A DNA stretch of 20,184 nt, from positions 1 through 20,184 of IMG/VR virus record IMGVR_UViG_3300046703_000046. The stretch is one strand, 5' to 3'. The first letter of the stretch is position 1; every line of letters begins with the position of its first letter. The notes beneath the pieces are model-generated. The model made no database searches, was not told where the DNA came from, and saw nothing but the letters and a program-made list of their open reading frames with translations. This DNA comes from a virus. Shown here piece by piece: positions 13,589-19,891 of this stretch. Made by a program: the position numbers and the translations under genes.

Positions 13589-14079
13589 CCCTTCACTACT
13601 TCCGGCACTATTTTGTTGATTTCTATAGGCATGGGTCTAGCGTCAAACGCGGCCGTTGTTACCGTCGATAACGCAACTTCTTTCGTCACCTTATCCACAA
13701 AGATAGTTTCGGGTTCCGGCGCTATTGGCAGCTCTATTGAGCCATCGTCTGCGTTTATGCTGACTAACGTTTGTTTGAGTTCTAGGAAGTTTGTTAAAGT
13801 GTGATACCATAGAAGTGTAGGTTCATCAAAGTCAGCCTCGAGCGAGAGTCCTATTCCGAAATATGCGTCAAAATTGTTCGTTACAAGGGGAAGTTCAATA
13901 GTAGGAATCTGTAACATGGTTTCGTCATATTCGAAACCCGTCACCACTTCGCCTTCTCCGTCTAAATCCGATTGCATTTCAGTTTCGGTTATATTTTGAG
14001 CAAGTCGGATAAGGACCGTGTCATCAATCTCAGCCTGAACTGTTATAGGGTCCGGTTGTGTCATGCTTTGCGATTTCAT
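13585..14079 (-). CDS. Unknown acidic structural-region protein after the DGR reverse transcriptase
   Basis: I choose ATG at 14079 (164 aa) because AGGAGAAT lies 10 nt before it, within the last codons of the RT gene. The longer start at 14145 would overlap the RT by 61 nt and adds a basic stretch unlike the rest. The protein is acidic and rich in strands, with ETEMQSDLDGEGEVVTGFEYDE near the N-terminus and PEPETIFVDKV and PMPIEINKIVPEVV near the end. I recognise no family. It is not Avd, which is a small basic helical protein. Its stop overlaps the connector start (ATGA). Being between DGR and connector, it could be an accessory neck protein or a partner of the DGR target; this is a guess. 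Confidence 0.7.
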   Translation of the reverse strand: MKSQSMTQPDPITVQAEIDDTVLIRLAQNITETEMQSDLDGEGEVVTGFEYDETMLQIPTIELPLVTNNFDAYFGIGLSLEADFDEPTLLWYHTLTNFLELKQTLVSINADDGSIELPIAPEPETIFVDKVTKEVALSTVTTAAFDARPMPIEINKIVPEVVKG

Positions 14080-14084
14080 GTTTT

Positions 14085-15083
14085 TTATTCTCCTACCGTA
14101 AGCGGCGCAACGTAACGCTGTTCGAGGTTGAAGGCGTCGCACCATTTCATCCAGCCGTGATAACTCGCAACTGAAGATAATTCACCAGCAGTCAGTGGCA
14201 ACGAAAGGTTTGTCATCTTCCTTTTGGCCCTAGTCGCGATTGATTTCCTTAATAATGTATAATCGCCAAAGCTGCGGTAGCCGAGAAAATCGACGCCTCT
14301 TGTCGTCGTTGGGAATATCTGATAGTTAGATTTTAAGGTGAGTTGCAGCTGCGTGGCGAGATATTCTTCGATGCGCTCAAGGATTGTATGAAGCACGTCT
14401 GGATCCTGGTGAAGGATTACACAGTCATCGCAATAGCGGAAGTAGTAGTGCATTCTCAGATCTTCTTTGACCCAGTGATCAAAATACGTCAGATAAAGGT
14501 TGCTGAGATACTGGCTCAGATAATTGCCGATTGGAGCACCATGACCCCCGCCTACACTTTCAACGATCCCGTCAAGGAGCCATAACACGTCATTATCCTT
14601 GATCTTCTTACGAATGATCTGTTTTAGAATCGCATGATTAATCGATGGGTAGAACTTCTTAACGTCGAACTTCAGACAGTAAGTTGTATTTTCTTTATCC
14701 CGTAGCGCCTGGTGTATCCTTTTCAGTCCGAAATGGATTCCTCGTCCGTGAATTGAAGAATACGTGTCATAAATAAACGTCCGATCCCATATCGGACCAA
14801 GGACCTGCATGATTGCCCAATGGATGATGCGGTCAGGATAATAGGGAAGCCGGTAAATCTCACGTTCCTTCTTCCCATCAAACCTCATGAAGATGTCATA
14901 AGGTGATGTTTCATAGGTCTTGTTTTCCAGCATATCGCAGATTTGCGAGAGATACAATTCTGGATTCTTGTTAACCATCTTTACTTCAGAATAGAATGCT
15001 TTTCCTCTGCGAGCGTTGACGTGCGCTCGAGTAAGGTTGTCCATTGTATAGATTTGAGGGTAAAGATGATCGTAGCGTTTCAT
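14085..15083 (-). CDS. DGR-type reverse transcriptase
   Basis: The product is 332 aa with ribosome binding site AGGA 6 nt before ATG. It copies the template RNA into cDNA with errors at adenines. RT motifs in order: REIYRLPYYPDRIIHWAI (74-91), DTYSSIHGRGIHFGLKRI (106-123), motif A YCLKFDVKKFYPSI with catalytic D140, motif B GAPIGNYLSQ (182-191; the IGxxxSQ box typical of DGR RTs), motif C YCDD with D219-D220, then LQLTLKSN and RGVDFLGYR. The tail YHGWMKWCDAFNL also matches DGR RTs. It lacks the maturase and endonuclease domains of group II introns. All catalytic residues are present, so it looks functional. It begins within the ATGA overlap with the TR-containing ORF and is part of the late-gene series. 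Confidence 0.95.
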   Translation of the reverse strand: MKRYDHLYPQIYTMDNLTRAHVNARRGKAFYSEVKMVNKNPELYLSQICDMLENKTYETSPYDIFMRFDGKKEREIYRLPYYPDRIIHWAIMQVLGPIWDRTFIYDTYSSIHGRGIHFGLKRIHQALRDKENTTYCLKFDVKKFYPSINHAILKQIIRKKIKDNDVLWLLDGIVESVGGGHGAPIGNYLSQYLSNLYLTYFDHWVKEDLRMHYYFRYCDDCVILHQDPDVLHTILERIEEYLATQLQLTLKSNYQIFPTTTRGVDFLGYRSFGDYTLLRKSIATRAKRKMTNLSLPLTAGELSSVASYHGWMKWCDAFNLEQRYVAPLTVGE

Positions 15084-15364
15084 GATGTCCTAGTCAGTTT
15101 GTGAAGTAACTGCCGAGCATTCCATTCTTTTTTTGAGAATCTACTAACACGGCATTGTTCGTTGTTGTGTGTTTTACCCAGAGGTAGGGCACGCATCTTA
15201 TCGAAATGAGTTTTAAATTCCGATCTAGAGAATACTCCACAAAGTAAGTGAGTGCTGATATTCCGATTAGAATTCGATGAGGCATTATTCAGATTCCAAT
15301 TGAAAGTGCCTGCATTAGCCTCATTATTCCAATTGCTGCTGGATATCGCACAGATGCATGCCAT
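15080..15364 (-). CDS. 94-codon ORF that contains the DGR template repeat
   Basis: ATG at 15364 is preceded by GAAAAGGAAAG, an acceptable ribosome binding site, and the stop overlaps the RT start (ATGA). Residues about 6-41 are the TR read in the same frame as the target protein (SSNWNNEANAGTFNWNLNN). The remaining 53 residues, CGVFSRSEFKTHFDKMRALP onward, have ordinary protein composition and no family I know. TRs are normally treated as non-coding, so this may be only an open frame that results from TR's coding origin plus a leader for RT. The start, ribosome binding site and coupling make translation plausible. Confidence 0.4.
   Translation of the reverse strand: MACICAISSSNWNNEANAGTFNWNLNNASSNSNRNISTHLLCGVFSRSEFKTHFDKMRALPLGKTHNNEQCRVSRFSKKEWNARQLLHKLTRTS
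15241..15350 (-). repeat. DGR template repeat (TR)
   Basis: This 110-nt sequence aligns without gaps to the VR at 15436-15545. It carries eleven AAT codons in the target frame, each giving NNT after A mutagenesis, so stop codons cannot arise at these sites. Of 35 adenines in TR, 25 differ in VR; only one non-A position differs (T to G near the 5' end). Direction TR then RT is normal for a DGR. Confidence 0.97.
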
Positions 15365-15424
15365 TTATTCTTTCCTTTTCTCTTGTTAATTTTAGCCTTT
15401 GCTTATTTTTTAGCCGAATGTCGT

Positions 15425-16561
15425 CTATCCCACATAAAGCAAGCGAGCGCCGATACTCCGACTAGAATTCGACGAGGCACTAGCCAGAGCCCAACTGAAA
15501 GCGCCCGCACCAGCCCCAGTATTCCAAAAGCCGCCGGCCACCGCAATCTTGTTTCCTGTTAAGCGGTAGTAGTAGTCGCACAGTTTCGTAGTTGCGCTGC
15601 CGCCTACCGCAGACGGTAGAAATCCGAAGTCGTGTCCGGCACCTATAGCGATGTCCGTCGCGTAGCCGTCTGTGTTGCAGAGTGTTAGTCCGGTGTCTGC
15701 GTATGGGTGTGCAAATGTATCTGATGCAAAGTCATGATCCGCTATCCAGGGCATATAATCGGCCTTGATGTTGATCCCATCAACGAACTTGAAAAGGTTG
15801 CCGTAGAAATTCTCCACCCATCTATACGCCATCGCCTTCGTCGTCTGACCTGTTTGGTAGTGAATTACAGATACTTCTCCGCTGCCGTTCCCGCTAAGCA
15901 CCGCGGTATATCCGGTATCGATCGCCATATTAGTAGTAGCGTCATCAGTGATGTTCGTCACTCCGGCGCTCAGCAACGCTTGCGAGTTATAACCGCCATA
16001 TTCAACAAAATACAGTCCTTGCAAGTGCGCAGTAGTAAGGTAGTCCTGGATCTCCCACTTGTTCGCTACGCCGCCGGCGCGTAGTCTCGCAGCAGTCCTG
16101 AACTGTGCTATCGTCTTTAATGCTGTTGGTTTCTTGTTAGGCAGCGATTCCAACATTGAAGTAGTAGCATTGAAGTATCCCTCATATCTTCCAATGTAAA
16201 TATACTCCCGCACGGCACTGTCTCTACTAAATAGAGGACATAACTTCACGGCGTTTCCATCGACAGTATCAGCGGGGTTGTCAGAGAAGTATAACGAGTA
16301 GGTGGTGGATGGTGCGTCATACTTTTCGTAGTAATAACACTTAGGAATCTGAACCATCTCTTGGTGCGGTTCCGCGATAGGATGATTATAACACGGGGTG
16401 CCGCCGTAAGCGGTAACGTTTCCTAGATTGTTGAGGTTCACTAGTCGCAACATCCAGGGCGCGCACCAATTGAAGTCAAGCCCTGCAGTCTTCCCGACCG
16501 CCCCTTCTAATCGCGTGTAAACGTCCGTTGTTTTATTCCACGCTAAACCCCACAAGGTCAT
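15425..16561 (-). CDS. DGR target protein, C-type lectin-like
   Basis: The product is 378 aa with ribosome binding site GGTGAGGT before ATG. Its C-terminal part has the landmarks of the C-type-lectin-like (FGE-sulfatase-type) fold used by DGR targets: YIYIGRYEGYF (120-130), KKPTALKTIAQFRTAARLR (143-161), LQGLYFVEYGGYNSQALLSAG (180-200), YRWVENFYGNLFKFVDGINI (246-265), then GGFWNTGAGAGAFSWALAS (343-361) within the VR. The invariant core of the VR (W346, F355, W357, R368, L374-L375) would hold the fold, while residues from AAT codons form the ligand-binding face. Expected role is a displayed receptor-binding or attachment protein. It sits between capsid-associated genes and neck genes, so its place on the particle is uncertain. 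No signal peptide or membrane segment is seen. Confidence 0.92.
   Translation of the reverse strand: MTLWGLAWNKTTDVYTRLEGAVGKTAGLDFNWCAPWMLRLVNLNNLGNVTAYGGTPCYNHPIAEPHQEMVQIPKCYYYEKYDAPSTTYSLYFSDNPADTVDGNAVKLCPLFSRDSAVREYIYIGRYEGYFNATTSMLESLPNKKPTALKTIAQFRTAARLRAGGVANKWEIQDYLTTAHLQGLYFVEYGGYNSQALLSAGVTNITDDATTNMAIDTGYTAVLSGNGSGEVSVIHYQTGQTTKAMAYRWVENFYGNLFKFVDGINIKADYMPWIADHDFASDTFAHPYADTGLTLCNTDGYATDIAIGAGHDFGFLPSAVGGSATTKLCDYYYRLTGNKIAVAGGFWNTGAGAGAFSWALASASSNSSRSIGARLLYVG
15436..15545 (-). repeat. DGR variable repeat (VR)
   Basis: The VR encodes residues 340-375 of the target protein, at its C-terminus. Changes relative to TR are 20 A to G, 3 A to C, 2 A to T and 1 T to G. The stop codon follows three codons later. 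After the aligned block, VR continues CTTTATGTGG and TR CTTTGTGG, so similarity fades with a 2-nt offset. Confidence 0.97.
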
Positions 16562-16582
16562 ATTTTTACCTCACCGATGCTT

Positions 16583-16942
16583 TCATACCGACGGTTTCAT
16601 GACGATGGTTATCACTCTGGAGCTGCTCTGCGTGACAGGCGTTGCTGACGTGCCGGAACGCAACTTCAAAAACCGCCAAGGCGCAAGACTCCACATTGCC
16701 ACGTTGAGGGTGCGGTTGACGCTAACGGAAACGGCCATAGAAACCTCACCGGAAGCATCGTAGACATTCTGATATGTTCCGGCAAGCGTGTCACAGCTTT
16801 GAAACGTAAGGACGGCGGCAGTCCATGCGGCGGGCATGATCATTCCCAGATACTTCGCCGCCCCAATATCTATTGCATTGCTTAGTCCTGTTTCATCGCC
16901 AGCCGCTATTGTCGCAGTGACCGGACTCGGATAGGATCTCAT
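16583..16942 (-). CDS. Small head-region structural protein (119 aa)
   Basis: The product is 119 aa with ribosome binding site CAGGGGG before ATG. It contains MPAAWTAAVLTFQSCDTLAGTY, then WSLAPWRFLKLRSGTSATPV and SSSRVITIVM. The pattern 'AWTAA.LTFQ.......Y....D..G', 'P.R.LKLRSGT...PV.Q...R.I.++.+' occurs in many small phage proteins of unknown function encoded in head or tail-fibre regions. It is mostly strands, like a decoration or fibre-base domain. It lies directly upstream of the DGR target (21 nt), so a structural link with the variable lectin is possible. Confidence 0.7.
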   Translation of the reverse strand: MRSYPSPVTATIAAGDETGLSNAIDIGAAKYLGMIMPAAWTAAVLTFQSCDTLAGTYQNVYDASGEVSMAVSVSVNRTLNVAMWSLAPWRFLKLRSGTSATPVTQSSSRVITIVMKPSV

Positions 16943-17045
16943 TTTTCCCCCTGTCAGTTAAGACTCGGAAATGTAAAATGTTCTAAGAGAGGGCGGGGCG
17001 GGAATGAAGAAAAACCAACCCCGTATCCTCCTTAGATAACTGTTT
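16943..17045. other. 103-nt gap with an unused Shine-Dalgarno
   Basis: On the minus strand the gap begins with AAGGAGGAT (17024-17032), a near-perfect ribosome binding site, but no ATG or GTG follows at a useful distance. TTG at about 17015 would give only 11 codons. A G/C-rich purine run (plus 16986-17002) follows. No clear terminator hairpin is seen. Confidence 0.5.
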
Positions 17046-17495
17046 CTAGGCGTGTGCTGGTTCGTTTCTCAGATAGGTCTTGAGTAGGTAGCAACCCACT
17101 ATGGTTGATATTGTGCCCACCGATGACGTCAGCCGGATAAAGTCCATAGTTCCCTTATATTGGAAGAAATACGTGTGGGCTGTGTCCGCGCCTGCTGTAG
17201 CCGTTAGCAAAGAGCCAACGATTTTGGCTACGTCGCCATCGTCTCTTACTACCTTACAGTCAGCTGCTGCTACTGCGGTCCCCGCTCCTGCGGCTGTTGC
17301 AGATTCTTTCAGACCGATTACCAGGTCTGCGGTTGCTGCGGTTCCTAATACTAATACAAACGTGTTAGACTCCGCGTCCGTTGTGTCAATACATTGGTTG
17401 CCAAACGCCGTTTCAATCGCGGCAGTGTTTGCGCATACTAAGGGTGCGAAGATTGGGACCCAGTGGATCCTGTGGAATATTTCCTTATTCACCAT
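17046..17495 (-). CDS. Putative head accessory protein (149 aa)
   Basis: The product is 149 aa, starting 1 nt after the previous stop, with GAGGATAAC before the ATG. N-terminal MVNKEIFHRIHWVPIFAPLVCANTAAIETAF is followed by Ala/Thr-rich segments (ATADLVIGLKESATAAGAGT, ADCKVVRDDGDVAKIVGSLL), HTYFFQYKGTMDFIRLT and a hydrophobic GTISTIVGCYLL. The composition (strands, Ala/Gly/Thr-rich) and the place two genes after the capsid gene suggest a capsid decoration or cement protein. I recognise no family with certainty. Confidence 0.7.
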   Translation of the reverse strand: MVNKEIFHRIHWVPIFAPLVCANTAAIETAFGNQCIDTTDAESNTFVLVLGTAATADLVIGLKESATAAGAGTAVAAADCKVVRDDGDVAKIVGSLLTATAGADTAHTYFFQYKGTMDFIRLTSSVGTISTIVGCYLLKTYLRNEPAHA

Positions 17496-17496
17496 A

Positions 17497-17682
17497 TTAG
17501 TTATCCTCTTGATTTTCTATTGCGATTTTCGTTTTTTCTTGTGATGCTATGAAAAAAAGGACTTGCCTGCGCTCTTCTAGGGCGCCGTCACAGGCGTGAA
17601 CGTTTGCTTGAAACTGGGCACGCGCTGCGACTAGCTCGTCTATTCGCTGTAAGCAATCCTGTTTTAAATATTCACTGTTCAT
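17497..17682 (-). CDS. Small helical protein (61 aa)
   Basis: The product is 61 aa with ribosome binding site TTAGGTGAT 4 nt before ATG. The sequence predicts one or two helices (YLKQDCLQRIDELVAARAQF and ALEERRQVLFFIASQEKTK), likely a short coiled coil. Short coiled-coil proteins of this kind are common in phage head regions, but no function is known to me. It is not a convincing Avd: too short, and without the basic four-helix length. Confidence 0.65.
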   Translation of the reverse strand: MNSEYLKQDCLQRIDELVAARAQFQANVHACDGALEERRQVLFFIASQEKTKIAIENQEDN

Positions 17683-17715
17683 AAATCACCTAATTTCTAA
17701 GGTTCTAAGATTCGA

Positions 17716-17874
17716 TCAGGCCCACGATCCCGTAAAGGTAAACACTTGACCTGCGGCATTTTTCAGCTTTACGTCTGTGCCGTCGAAATACACAATGACG
17801 CCACTAGCGGGGGCAGCAGGCGCTGTCGTGGTTTTGACCCGCATCGCGCTGGCTTTAATTGCTTTTGCTGGCAT
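17716..17874 (-). CDS. Small protein after the major capsid gene (52 aa)
   Basis: A 52-codon ORF with a strong ribosome binding site (TAAGGAGTG, 7 nt before ATG at 17874) lies in the gap between the capsid gene and the 61-aa gene. The translation is MPAKAIKASAMRVKTTTAPA followed by strands (SGVIVYFDGTDVKLKNAAG, then QVFTFTGSW). It resembles a short strand-rich fragment of a phage decoration or fibre protein ('YFDGTDVKLKNAAGQ'). Spacing (24 nt after the capsid stop) and ribosome binding site support real expression; function unknown. Confidence 0.72.
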   Translation of the reverse strand: MPAKAIKASAMRVKTTTAPAAPASGVIVYFDGTDVKLKNAAGQVFTFTGSWA

Positions 17875-17898
17875 GTCTCTTCACTCCTTACAACTGAA

Positions 17899-19134
17899 TC
17901 AGACTGAGCACTCTAAGGGCACGTATGCGGCTTCGTTAACTACCCCGCCGCCAACTCCGAGGCGTTCTGAAAAGAGACTGACTAAACCTTTGGTTGTTAT
18001 CTCATCCCTGATCGTGTAGATACCTGGATTATCGACTATAGTGTAGGCCTCTCTGAAATCGCCATACATAATAGGCTTGACGTTCACTCCACCAACAGCC
18101 GCGCCAATGTTCTGCATTGCAGGGACATAGGTTATAGGGTGCCCAAAGAGCATGTCTCTTGAAATGGGCGTTGCGTTAACACCGTAACCCATCATGACAT
18201 TTTGCTCCAGGATGTAGCGCCCAAGGCCGTCTTGCATCATTCTAAGGGCTGCCTTCGTAGCACGATTCATGATCCATGTTGCGTTAGATTGATACTGCTC
18301 TGGCAGGTGCTCTTGGCAATCAATCAAGCAATCAAAGTCAGGGATCGTAGCAGCGGCGGCTGTGTGGACATGCACTACGTTGGTTGCTGCCTTGTTTGCA
18401 GCGGTTAGGACTCCCTGTGGTCTACCTGTGCCGCTTCCTGTGACAAAGGCGACGCCTTCAAGGAAACCGTAATATTCAGTAACTCTGCGAGTCATCCAGC
18501 TTTCGACATTGAACGCTGCGGTCCTTGCCATCTTCTGCGTCATAAGTGGCATGGCATACATCGGATGTGTTGGGATTTTGACTTCCGCAGTCGTCATGTT
18601 TGCAGTTGCGGGTCTTGCCCCTACTTCTGAGGTCCACCCACAAGGCATAGTGCCGACTTCCTGGACCATCGTTAACTCGTCACCATTTTGTAGCGTCTCG
18701 ACGCTGGCGATAGATCTGATTGGTGATGTGTTTACAATAACCTCGATGATACGGTTGCTCATCGTGGAGGGCATCCAATACCCGCCGGTTGTCAGATCGT
18801 TTGCAGCGATAGTCTTGATATAATCAGGCGTCTCGCGCTTTGAGTGCGTCGCTACGTATTCCTTGATCCAGGTGAGCTCATCGTAGCTGGACTTTGTGAA
18901 CAGATAGTGCTGATAGTCCTCCATCCACTTCTCTTCTATGTCGTCACCTTTTTCTTTGGCGACAAGTCCAGGGGGCATATTGCCCTTTGTTTCGAGAGTG
19001 TCCATCCTGTCTGTTAGTGATTCCTGTGCGAGCCCAAACTCATCAAGCTTTGAGCTCATCTTTGTATTGAGATCAGCCACTCCGATTGACATTTCCGAAA
19101 CGAGCTGCTCCATCGTTTTTGCTTCTACTGCCAT
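17899..19134 (-). CDS. HK97-fold major capsid protein
   Basis: The product is 411 aa, 10 nt after the protease gene, with GAGGATAAC before ATG. The first about 100 residues are charged and helical (MEQLVSEMSIGVADLNTKMS, ...DRMDTLETKG), like the delta domain that acts as a scaffold and is cut off by the protease. The capsid fold follows: AANDLTTGGYWMPSTMSNRII, NTSPIRSIASVETLQNGDEL, VKIPTHPMYAMPLMTQKMAR, ESWMTRRVTEYYGFLEGVAFVTGSG-TGRPQGVL, and a C-terminal GDFREAYTIVDNPGIYTIRDE. 'AFVTGSGTGRPQGVL' and 'GDF+.AY.I.D..GI...RDE' are diagnostic of the HK97 capsid family. Length is normal. Confidence 0.96.
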   Translation of the reverse strand: MAVEAKTMEQLVSEMSIGVADLNTKMSSKLDEFGLAQESLTDRMDTLETKGNMPPGLVAKEKGDDIEEKWMEDYQHYLFTKSSYDELTWIKEYVATHSKRETPDYIKTIAANDLTTGGYWMPSTMSNRIIEVIVNTSPIRSIASVETLQNGDELTMVQEVGTMPCGWTSEVGARPATANMTTAEVKIPTHPMYAMPLMTQKMARTAAFNVESWMTRRVTEYYGFLEGVAFVTGSGTGRPQGVLTAANKAATNVVHVHTAAAATIPDFDCLIDCQEHLPEQYQSNATWIMNRATKAALRMMQDGLGRYILEQNVMMGYGVNATPISRDMLFGHPITYVPAMQNIGAAVGGVNVKPIMYGDFREAYTIVDNPGIYTIRDEITTKGLVSLFSERLGVGGGVVNEAAYVPLECSV

Positions 19135-19144
19135 GTTATCCTCT

Positions 19145-19891
19145 TTAGTTTTCGATCTTTAGTGCTTCGATTAATTCCGTAAGTTTCAATTTCAACTGCT
19201 CATCCACTTTTACATCCAACTGTGCATCTTCTGCTTTGGCAGGGGGTGCCTTGGCTGGTGGTGCTGCTTGTGCGTCCGCTGGAGGTGCGGCTCTACCAAG
19301 AATAGCATCACAGTATTTTAGCGCCTGCGCGAGCGTGTCTCGTAATGCGGTAAAGTCATCTGAGTTAACAGTCGAGAGCACGCGCCCCGCTTTTTCCCCG
19401 TCTGGTGCCTCTGGTTTGTCACCTAGGCCCTTTACCGATGTGTTAACTGCCTCTGGGTTGCTAGGAAAAGTGACGTTGCTGATCTCCCAGAGGTCCACTA
19501 TCGAAAGGTGCTGGGTCCCGTCATCGTCTTTAAAGGCCTTACCAGCTTTTACGTTGTAACCTATCGAGTTACTATCAATGTCGCCATTGACGGCGGCTTC
19601 GTAAGCATCTTTACCCCAGCTCGTTTTGAGGTTGTATTTAGCACGATACTTTAAGCCGATTTCATCCTCCCAAAGTTTGAGGATCCGTCCTGTAGGTTTC
19701 TTAAAATCATGCTGCCATAGAAACTTGACCTTACTGGGATCACGTAAGACAGCATTAAAGGCCCCTATGTCTACAACGTCGTTTTGCGAGTCTACTACGC
19801 CATAGACACTTGCGTAGCCCTCGACAAACCCTTTCTCGTCTGGGACTTCTATAGGTGCTGAAATGTTTTTATAAGAAAGTTCTTGTGTCAT
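19145..19891 (-). CDS. HK97-type prohead protease, with scaffold-like tail
   Basis: The product is 248 aa with ribosome binding site AAAGGGGAT. It has GFVEGYASVYGVVDSQNDVV (21-40), FLWQHD with catalytic His61, SNSIGY with catalytic Ser109, and DLWEISNVTFPSNPEA (133-148), the signature of the Peptidase_S78/U35 prohead protease family that trims the capsid protein during maturation. After residue about 155 comes a disordered Ala/Pro-rich linker (APPADAQAAPPAKAPPAKAE) and a helical end (LDVKVDEQLKLKLTELIEAL), which may add scaffold function. It is directly upstream of the capsid gene, as in HK97. Confidence 0.93.
   Translation of the reverse strand: MTQELSYKNISAPIEVPDEKGFVEGYASVYGVVDSQNDVVDIGAFNAVLRDPSKVKFLWQHDFKKPTGRILKLWEDEIGLKYRAKYNLKTSWGKDAYEAAVNGDIDSNSIGYNVKAGKAFKDDDGTQHLSIVDLWEISNVTFPSNPEAVNTSVKGLGDKPEAPDGEKAGRVLSTVNSDDFTALRDTLAQALKYCDAILGRAAPPADAQAAPPAKAPPAKAEDAQLDVKVDEQLKLKLTELIEALKIEN

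Noticed and set aside
14080-14145. Upstream start (186 aa) for the gene after RT
   Set aside because: It would overlap the RT end by 61 nt; the ATG at 14079 has AGGAGAAT at the right distance, and the extra N-terminus is the RT end read in another frame.
14085-15083. Group II intron or retron instead of DGR
   Set aside because: No maturase/HNH domain, no intron ends or msr/msd structure, while a TR/VR pair with adenine-specific mismatches is next to the RT.
15094-15285. 63-aa ORF in a different frame downstream of TR
   Set aside because: Overlaps the 94-codon frame, has no ribosome binding site of note and no recognised sequence.
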